64,000 bases of DNA from Nocardia sp. NBC_00565. GTDB lineage: Bacteria; Actinomycetota; Actinomycetes; Mycobacteriales; Mycobacteriaceae. Under the pieces are notes generated by a model. The model searched no databases. It worked only from the letters and a program-made list of their open reading frames with translations, and had not been told where the DNA came from. The stretch lies in assembly GCF_036345915.1 (NCBI RefSeq), contig NZ_CP107785.1:1736001-1800000 (forward strand), given 5' to 3'. The position numbers and the translations under genes are program-made. This document shows, in pieces, positions 58,187 through 64,000 of the stretch (position 1 is the stretch's first letter; the number at the start of each line of letters is the position of its first letter).

Positions 58187-58237
58187 ATTGGTCGCCGCGC
58201 ACAAGGTCTACGCCTAACCTTGTGCGCGGCGACCAAT
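58187..58237. terminator. Bidirectional hairpin terminator
   Basis: Perfect 21-bp arms (ATTGGTCGCCGCGCACAAGG plus T, and complement) with a 9-nt loop, between the plus-strand IclR gene and the convergent MFS pseudogene. Confidence 0.85.
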
Positions 58238-58272
58238 GGGTGTGCGCCAACCGTTCTATTTCTGATCCCGGA

Positions 58273-59369
58273 TCAGTACGCGGTCCCACCGGTGGCAGGG
58301 ACGCGACCGTGCCGCATGACCAGTGTGATCACCAGTGCGATCACCGATGCGCCTGCGGCGAACCAGAAGCCCATCTCGTAGCCGTGGTCGGCGAAGATCT
58401 GCGGGATGACCGAACCCTGTGCGGGTTGGCCCGCGACGCTGACCTGCGCGGTGATCGGGCTGGCATTCAGGTAGGCGGTGACGATGGCCAGGCCGATGGC
58501 GACGCCCATGGATTGCATGACACCGAGCATGCCTAGGCTGATGCCCTGCTGTTCCTGCGGTACGGCTTCGACCATCAGGATCGGCATCGAGGCGTAGTAG
58601 AAACCGAACCCGATGCCGAATGCCGCACTCACCCAGAGGAATACGACCCAGGTGTGCGGCAGGACGGCGTAGCCGACGCTCGCGCCGACGAACAGTATGA
58701 GCGCGAAGATCAACGGCAGCCGCGCCCCGATCTTGCGGGCCAGTGCACCGGCCAGCGCGCCGCAGATCATCGCGAGCACCGCCTGCAGCAGCGCCACCCG
58801 AACGGCGAATTGCAAAAGGGTGAAACCATTTCCATAGCTGTACCCGGGATCGAGCAGCACCTGCACCATCGCGGGCGGCATCGCCTGACCGGTCTGCTGC
58901 TGGATCTGCGCGAGCGTGGCCTGCTGAACACCGGCGGCGACCGTAGCCGAATCCGGAGTCTGGGTCATATAGCCCAGCGCGTAGGACTGCACGCCGATCA
59001 GGAACGAAGCGAACAGCGCACCACCGAGCACCAGCGTCACCCGCGGGTGGAGACCAGGAACATCCGCTTCTTGCCCCACACATCGCTCATCTTGCCGATG
59101 AGCGGCGAGGCGGCCGCGCCGATGAGACCGAAGACGATGATGGCCCAGTTGATATTCGCGCCGACACTCGGAAAGGTCGGCGCGATCTTCTGCAGCGCGG
59201 CCGCGACGATCGTGTACTGCATAGGAGCGACCTCGGTGAACAGCACGATGACCGTGAGGACAGTGAATATCCTGGCGGGCGATGCGCCGTCGAGTCGGCC
59301 GGTGTCAACGGATCTGATTGCGCCGCTGGGACTTTCGGCGGCTGGTGCATCTTTGGGAATGGTGGACAT
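58273..59369 (-). pseudogene. MFS transporter, frameshifted and missing central helices
   Basis: The N-terminal piece (59369 down to 59037, 110 aa) has two membrane helices and ends after the motif-A loop (GKMSDVWGKKRMFLVST). The C-terminal piece (about 59050 to 58273) is in another frame and begins LHPRVTLVLGGALFASFLIG, then has a later-helix set ending GFWFAAGASVIALVITLV. Joined, they give about 365 residues, whereas this family has more than 450. The helices expected after motif A are absent, so a central deletion combined with a frame change is likely. It was probably a drug/steroid exporter-type MFS next to the PadR gene. Confidence 0.65.
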
Positions 59370-59485
59370 GAATCGGGCTCCGCTGTTCGGGAACTACCTG
59401 GCGGTGTTCAAACGTGAATGTTTGTGAAACCTGTCACAAGGTGCACCCGGTCGTATCTCGCGAATCTCACTGAACGAGATGTTTC

Positions 59486-59499
59486 ACTCGAAATATGCC
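59486..59499. promoter_or_regulatory. Operator-like motif B (PadR promoter)
   Basis: ACTCGAAATATGCC, a variant of the shared motif. It overlaps the ATG at 59495, which favours a true start further downstream at GTG 59519. Confidence 0.4.
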
Positions 59500-60151
59500 T
59501 AAGCGATATAGTCCTACTGTGACCGAAGCGAAGTCTGCGGCGGACGCCGCAGTCCCCGATCTGCCGACGACCAGTTGGGCCGTGCTCGGCATGCTCTCGC
59601 ACGCCGACGAACTCTCCGGCTACGACCTGAAGAAATGGGCCGACTGGAGCCTCCAATTCTTCTATTGGAGCCCATCGTTCAGCCAGATCTACGCCGAGCT
59701 CAAACGCCTCGAGAAATACGGCTACGCCACCTCCCGCACCGTGCTGCAGGACGACGGGGTGCGCGGCAAGCGGATGTACGCCATCACCGACAGCGGCCGC
59801 GCGGCTGCGGCGCAGTGGGTGAATCACGCGCCGGTCGAGGCTCCGGTGCTCAAGCACAGCGTCATGCTGCGCGTCTGGCTCGGCCACCTCGCCGAACCGG
59901 ATCGGCTGCGCGAAATCCTCACCGAGCACATCGGATACGCGGAGAAGATGCGCAAACTGGCGGAGGTCGACGCCGAGGGTGCCGACGAAAACCCGGACTG
60001 GTCTTACCCGGGCGCGGTATTGCGCTGGTGTGTGCGCCATTACGAGGCCGAGCGCGATTTCGCCAAGGAACTGCTGGCCGACGTGGATAAACTCGCGAGC
60101 CGGACCCAGCCCAAGAAGGCCGCGAAGGGCAAGGGCCGCCGCGCTTCCTGA
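59495..60151 (+). CDS. PadR-family transcriptional regulator
   Basis: A 218-aa regulator. Winged helix: SWAVLGMLSHADELSGYDLK, SPSFSQIYAELKRLEKYGYATSR, and wing RGKRMYAITDSGRAAAAQWV, a typical PadR N-terminal domain. The C-terminal helical domain (HSVMLRVWLGHLAEPDRLREIL ...) gives dimerisation; the tail is Lys/Arg-rich. The first residues (MPKRYSPTV) overlap an operator-like site, so GTG 59519 (VTEAKSA) may be the real start. It is divergent from the broken MFS gene, its probable former target, and 72 bp before ribBA. Confidence 0.87.
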   Translation: MPKRYSPTVTEAKSAADAAVPDLPTTSWAVLGMLSHADELSGYDLKKWADWSLQFFYWSPSFSQIYAELKRLEKYGYATSRTVLQDDGVRGKRMYAITDSGRAAAAQWVNHAPVEAPVLKHSVMLRVWLGHLAEPDRLREILTEHIGYAEKMRKLAEVDAEGADENPDWSYPGAVLRWCVRHYEAERDFAKELLADVDKLASRTQPKKAAKGKGRRAS

Positions 60152-60178
60152 GGTCCGCTGAGCGAGACCATCGCTTCC

Positions 60179-60210
60179 TATATCTAGTCGAACTATTTCT
60201 ACTAGATATA
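60179..60210. promoter_or_regulatory. Operator-like dyad and motif E (ribBA promoter)
   Basis: TATATCTAGT-N12-ACTAGATATA, perfect 10-bp arms. The right arm plus spacer contain, on the minus strand, CTAGTAGAAATA, identical to the site before kstD. It ends 13 bases before the ribBA start. Confidence 0.6.
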
Positions 60211-60223
60211 TTAGGAGGTGGTC

Positions 60224-61480
60224 ATGCGCACCGATTTCGCACAGCAGCGCGCGCTGGATCCCATCGAGGCCGCGCTGGCCGCGGTCGCGGCGGGCGGCAT
60301 GGTCGTCGTCGTGGACGACGAAGATCGGGAGAACGAGGGCGATCTGGTGCTGGCCGCCGCCCTGGCGACCCCGGAGTCCATCGCGTTCATGGTTCGTCAC
60401 ACCAGCGGCGTGCTCTGCGCGCCGCTGCCGGGTGCGGATCTGGACCGGCTCCGGCTGCCACCCATGACGCCGGTCAACGAGGATCCGAAGGGCACTGCGT
60501 ACACGGTGTCGGTGGACGCGGCCGCCGGTACGACGACGGGGATCTCGGCCGCCGATCGCGCCGGCACCGTGCGCGCGCTGGCCGATCCGCGCACGAGGCC
60601 GGACGACCTGACGCGACCCGGTCACGTGTTCCCCCTGCGCGCACATCCCAGTGGCGTGCTCGGCCGCCCCGGCCACACCGAGGCCGCCGTCGACCTGACC
60701 CGACTGGCGGGGCTGCGACCGGCCGGTGTCATCGCCGAAATCGTGCGCGAGGACGGCTCGATGGCGCGCCTACCGCAGCTGCTCGAATTCGCTGAAACCC
60801 ATGCACTGCCGATTATTTCGATCGCCGATCTGATCGAATACCGCCGCCGCGTCGAGCACACGCTGACCCGGGTCGCGCAGACCCGCCTGCCCACCCGATT
60901 CGGTGAGTTCCGCGTCGTCGGCTATCGCGATGAGATCTCCGGAACCGAAACGCTCGCCCTCGTTTTCGGCGAACCGGGGCGTGATTCGGTACTGACGCGG
61001 TTGCATTCGGAATGCCTCACCGGTGACGCCCTCGGCTCACTGCGCTGTGACTGCGGTGACCAGCTCGACGCCGCGCTGCGGGCGGTCGCCGCGGCGGGCA
61101 GCGGTGTGGTGATCTACCTGCGCGGGCAGGAGGGCCGCGGCATCGGATTGCTGAACAAATTGCGGGCGTATGAATTACAGGATCGCGGCGCGGATACCGT
61201 CGAAGCGAATGTGGCACTCGGGTTGCCGGTCGATGCCCGCAGGTATGCGGCGGGTGCGCAGGTGCTCACCGACCTCGGCATCCGGTCCGTGCGACTGCTC
61301 AGTAACAATCCGGCCAAACAGGCCGGCCTGGAAGAGTATGGGGTCACGGTGGTACGGCGGCTGCCGCTGCAGGCGCCGCCGACTGAACACAACATCCGCT
61401 ACCTGCGTGCCAAGCGCGATCGGATGGGTCATCAACTCTCGGGTGTCGACGCCGAACCGGCAAGGGCCACCTCCTGGTAA
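60224..61480 (+). CDS. ribBA: Bifunctional DHBP synthase / GTP cyclohydrolase II
   Basis: Makes both first intermediates of riboflavin. A 418-aa protein; ATG 60224 with AGGAGG 5 bases before. N-terminal RibB domain (1-200): [17 protein letters not shown] (metal Glu), [14 protein letters not shown]-terminal RibA domain (about 205-400): [20 protein letters not shown] (three zinc Cys) and [11 protein letters not shown], then [12 protein letters not shown]. Complete. It is not with other rib genes, but amid flavin-dependent steroid enzymes and under an operator motif shared with them. It may be an extra copy that raises flavin supply during catabolism. Confidence 0.93.
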   Translation: MRTDFAQQRALDPIEAALAAVAAGGMVVVVDDEDRENEGDLVLAAALATPESIAFMVRHTSGVLCAPLPGADLDRLRLPPMTPVNEDPKGTAYTVSVDAAAGTTTGISAADRAGTVRALADPRTRPDDLTRPGHVFPLRAHPSGVLGRPGHTEAAVDLTRLAGLRPAGVIAEIVREDGSMARLPQLLEFAETHALPIISIADLIEYRRRVEHTLTRVAQTRLPTRFGEFRVVGYRDEISGTETLALVFGEPGRDSVLTRLHSECLTGDALGSLRCDCGDQLDAALRAVAAAGSGVVIYLRGQEGRGIGLLNKLRAYELQDRGADTVEANVALGLPVDARRYAAGAQVLTDLGIRSVRLLSNNPAKQAGLEEYGVTVVRRLPLQAPPTEHNIRYLRAKRDRMGHQLSGVDAEPARATSW

Positions 61481-61645
61481 CGGATCTTTTCCGATGTCCG
61501 GGTAACGGACCACGTCGAATGCTGGCTATTTGCCATGGAATTGCCGACACACAAGTGTTTCACTACGGAGATTTTACGTTCGAGTCATGCGTAGGGAGTC
61601 GGCCTGCTTTCCTGTTGGGGTCAGGATCGAGAGTCCGCGAGTTGG

Positions 61646-62581
61646 GTGAGCCGGAAGTCGGGGACAGCGGTGCACCGGATACCGATCAAACAGCAGCACT
61701 TCCGCTCGGGTTGGCTGTGGTCGTCCGTTGGTGTGATGTTGGCCGTAGTCGCGGTGGTGATCTGGCATGCCAGACCTGAGAAACAGCTGGCCTGCGATGC
61801 CGCGCGAGCGGTTCCGGATATTGGCGCCGCCTCGCGAATGATGGTGGCTACCAGTAGTACTGGTGTCGCGAATCGGCATCCGGTGGATGCCTCACCGCCC
61901 ACGAGACCGGGGGAGGCGCGGTATTACTCGTTCGGTCTCGGCGCGGCCTGCTCGTTCGCCGGACTGCCATTGGACGGGTTCTATGTCGGGGTCTCCACCG
62001 CGGAATACCGACGCGCCGACCTGTGCGGCGCCTACCTCGATGTGCACGGCCCGCTCGGCGACGTCCGGGTGCTCATCGCTGACCGGTGCCCGGGATGTGC
62101 TGCGGGACAACTGGATTTGAGCACGTCGGCGTTCGAGCAGATCGCGGACCGGTCCGACGGCGTCGCACGGATCCGCTATACGGTGGTCCGCGATCCGGTC
62201 CCGGCACCGGAGCTGATCTATGAACTGAAGCCGGATTCCTCGGCCGATTGGCTGGCCATGCTGGTATCCGGATCGGGAAATCCCATCCAGCGCATCGCTT
62301 TACGGTCCGCGCTCGGCGGGCCGTGGCGCGAGCTCAACCGCGGTATGGACAACTACTGGACGATCAGCGGCGCGGGACCCGGGCCGTTCGAGGCGCAGGT
62401 GAGCGATATTCACGGCCATCAGGCCAAAATATCCGGGATATTCCTGGAGCAGGGCCCGCGATACACCGGCGTGCGCCTGTATGCCGAGCCGACCCCGGAA
62501 CCGTCGCCCGCGCCGACGACGCAGGTCACGACGATGCCCCAACCGCCGTCCGGCGTCGCCGCGACCGGCTGTACGAGCTAG
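61646..62581 (+). CDS. Expansin-like secreted protein (DPBB plus CBM63-type domain)
   Basis: A 311-aa protein with one N-terminal membrane helix (GWLWSSVGVMLAVVAVVIW), then a short linker. Double-psi beta-barrel domain: GEARYYSFGLGAACSFAGLP, DLCGAYLDVHGPLGDVRVLIADRCPGCAAGQLDLS (expansin TWYG-like and the C-PGC-x-DLS motif with the key Asp). Then a second beta domain (LIYELKPDSSADWLAMLVSG ...) like the carbohydrate-binding expansin D2. A Pro-rich tail ends it. Bacterial expansins loosen polysaccharide networks without hydrolysis. GTG 61646 lacks a strong site; the start is uncertain. Confidence 0.7.
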   Translation: MSRKSGTAVHRIPIKQQHFRSGWLWSSVGVMLAVVAVVIWHARPEKQLACDAARAVPDIGAASRMMVATSSTGVANRHPVDASPPTRPGEARYYSFGLGAACSFAGLPLDGFYVGVSTAEYRRADLCGAYLDVHGPLGDVRVLIADRCPGCAAGQLDLSTSAFEQIADRSDGVARIRYTVVRDPVPAPELIYELKPDSSADWLAMLVSGSGNPIQRIALRSALGGPWRELNRGMDNYWTISGAGPGPFEAQVSDIHGHQAKISGIFLEQGPRYTGVRLYAEPTPEPSPAPTTQVTTMPQPPSGVAATGCTS

Positions 62582-62584
62582 CGA

Positions 62585-64000
62585 TCAACCAAGTTTCGCC
62601 GCCAGTGCCCGACCGGCGGCGCGGCCGGAGAAGATGCAGCCACCGAGGAAGGTGCCCTCCAGCGCGTTGTAGCCGTGCACACCACCGCCGCCGAAACCCG
62701 CGACCTCGCCCGCGGCGTACAGGCCGGGCAGCGGTATGCCGTCCGGGCGCATCACCTGCGATTCCAGATTAGTCTGCAAACCGCCGAGGGTTTTGCGGGT
62801 CAAGATGTTGAGCCGCACCGCGATGAGCGGCCCATGCGCCGGATCGAGGATGCGGTGCGGTTTGGCGACCCGGCCCGCCTTGTCGCCGAAGTACTGGCGC
62901 GCGTTGGTGATCGCCATCAGCTGCGCGTCCTTGGAGTACTTGTTGGCGACATCGCGATCGCGGGCGATGATCTGGCGCTCCAGCTCGTCGAAGTCCAGCT
63001 GCGGGCCGCGCGCGATCTTGTTCATGCCATCGACCAACTCGCGCAACGTATCCGCGACGACGAAGTCGACGCCGTGCTGTTTGAACGCCTCGACCGGTCC
63101 GGGTGCGCCCTTGGCCACCCGGCTCTTGAGGGTGAGCTTGAGATCCTTGCCGGTGATATCCGGATTCTGTTCCGAGCCCGAGAGCGCGAACTCCTTCTCG
63201 ATGATCGACTGGGTGAGCACGAACCAGGAGTAGTCGTAGCCGGTGGCCAGGATCTCCTTCATGGTCGAGTTGGTGTCGAAACCCGGGAAACACGGTGCGG
63301 GCAACCGCTTTCCGTTGGCGTCGAACCACAGCGAGGACGGGCCGGGAATGATCCGGATGGCGTGGTCGGGCCAGATCGGATTCCAGTTGATGATGCCCTC
63401 GGTGTAGTGCCACATGCGGTCGCGGTTCACGATGGTGCCGCCCGCCGCCTCGGAGATGCCGAGCATTCGCCCGTCGACATGGGCGGGGACACCGGAGATC
63501 ATGGTCTCCGGCGCCGGGCCGAGCCGCTCGGTGGGCCAGTTGCGGCGGATGAGCTCGTGGTTGTGGCCGATGCCGCCGGAGGTGACGATCACCGCCTCGG
63601 CGCGGAATTCGAAGTCGCCGACCACATTTCGCGAGGACGCCTGGCCGCGCTCCAGCTCGGTCGGCTCGAGCACACTGCCGCGAACACCGACGACGGCGCC
63701 GTCTTCGACGATCAACTCATCCACCCGGTGCCGGAAGCTGAAGCCCACCAGACCGCGTCGCTCACCCTCGAGCACCGGCTCCTGGAAGATCCGCACCACC
63801 TCGGGACCGGTGCCCCAGGTCAGATGGAAGCGCGGCACCGAATTCCCGTGCCCGTCGGCGAACGCGCCGCCGCGTTCGGCCCAACCGACCAGCGGAGTGA
63901 CCCGTAAACCCAACTCGTGCAGGTAATCCCGCTTCTCGGTGGCGGCGAAGCGCACATATTCCCGCGCCCACTGGCGAGCCCAATGGTCCTCGTCATCGCG
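62585..64000 (-). CDS. KstD-like FAD-binding dehydrogenase, 5' end outside the window
   Basis: The frame is open to the right edge (DEDHWARQWAREYVRFAATE continues upstream), so the FAD-binding N-terminus is missing here; about 471 codons are visible. Features: TGGIGHNHELIRRNWP (flavin region), MWHYTEGIINWNPIWP, and C-terminal GLYAAGEVAGFGGGGVHGYNALEGTFLGGCIFSGRAAG, which is the fumarate-reductase/KstD-type end. It resembles the larger FAD-dehydrogenases related to KstD (for example mycobacterial Rv0785). Convergent with the expansin gene, 3 bp between stops. Substrate probably a steroid or related ketone. Confidence 0.85.
   Translation of the reverse strand, partial: RDDEDHWARQWAREYVRFAATEKRDYLHELGLRVTPLVGWAERGGAFADGHGNSVPRFHLTWGTGPEVVRIFQEPVLEGERRGLVGFSFRHRVDELIVEDGAVVGVRGSVLEPTELERGQASSRNVVGDFEFRAEAVIVTSGGIGHNHELIRRNWPTERLGPAPETMISGVPAHVDGRMLGISEAAGGTIVNRDRMWHYTEGIINWNPIWPDHAIRIIPGPSSLWFDANGKRLPAPCFPGFDTNSTMKEILATGYDYSWFVLTQSIIEKEFALSGSEQNPDITGKDLKLTLKSRVAKGAPGPVEAFKQHGVDFVVADTLRELVDGMNKIARGPQLDFDELERQIIARDRDVANKYSKDAQLMAITNARQYFGDKAGRVAKPHRILDPAHGPLIAVRLNILTRKTLGGLQTNLESQVMRPDGIPLPGLYAAGEVAGFGGGGVHGYNALEGTFLGGCIFSGRAAGRALAAKLG

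Overview
This is a 64-kb stretch of high-GC actinobacterial chromosome. It most resembles Nocardia or a close mycolic-acid-containing relative. The markers are a mycolyltransferase-type secreted esterase (3.0 kb), a resuscitation-promoting-factor transglycosylase (9.4 kb), a CpnT-like WXG100 protein (4.5 kb), a mycothiol-dependent isomerase-family protein (33.8 kb) and steroid-ring oxygenases (KshA, KshB, KstD). Genes are dense, frequently start with GTG or TTG, and many overlap by 4 bases. I see no rRNA, tRNA, CRISPR array, intact transposase or prophage.

Layout. 0-16 kb is accessory in character. It holds an edge-truncated, frameshifted gene and a 612-aa protein of unknown function, decayed regulators (LysR, two MmyB-like HTH remnants, a short-chain dehydrogenase tail), a CpnT-like protein head-to-head with a putative ADP-ribosyltransferase, Rpf, an NAD-dependent DNA ligase, and a TniQ-like fragment beside 20-bp-period repeats. 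16-21 kb has an 864-aa repeat protein with a degenerate peptidase-like domain and a double alpha/beta-hydrolase. 21-30 kb is a sugar locus: xylulokinase, a DUF2961/GH172-type glycosidase, a second FGGY kinase, a fucose/arabinose-isomerase-family enzyme and a beta-propeller glycosidase. Together these would convert D-arabinofuranose glycan to pentulose phosphate. 30-34 kb carries a tyrosine phosphatase next to a PPDK-like protein without its PEP-binding barrel.

34-64 kb is a steroid/isoprenoid-type catabolic region. It contains KstD with two SDRs; a divergent operon of LLM monooxygenase, SDR, esterase and VOC protein; a TRAP-TAXI uptake system with TetR, SRPBCC and SnoaL-like genes; an IclR-SDR-DapB-like reductase set; a kshA, small Cys-rich protein, kshB, extradiol-dioxygenase operon; a flavin reductase; an IclR and a PadR regulator; a broken MFS transporter; a ribBA paralogue; an expansin-like protein; and a second KstD-like FAD dehydrogenase running off the right edge.

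Two ideas tie genes together. A recurring operator-like motif (core CTAGTAGAAATA, with variants) lies upstream of the KstD/LLM divergent pair, the flavin reductase/IclR pair, the PadR gene and ribBA, suggesting one regulon that couples flavin-dependent ring degradation to flavin supply. The sugar locus looks like a route for recycling D-arabinan, a cell-wall polymer of the host's own group. Functions are assigned by recognising motifs and family features by eye; no database search was possible.
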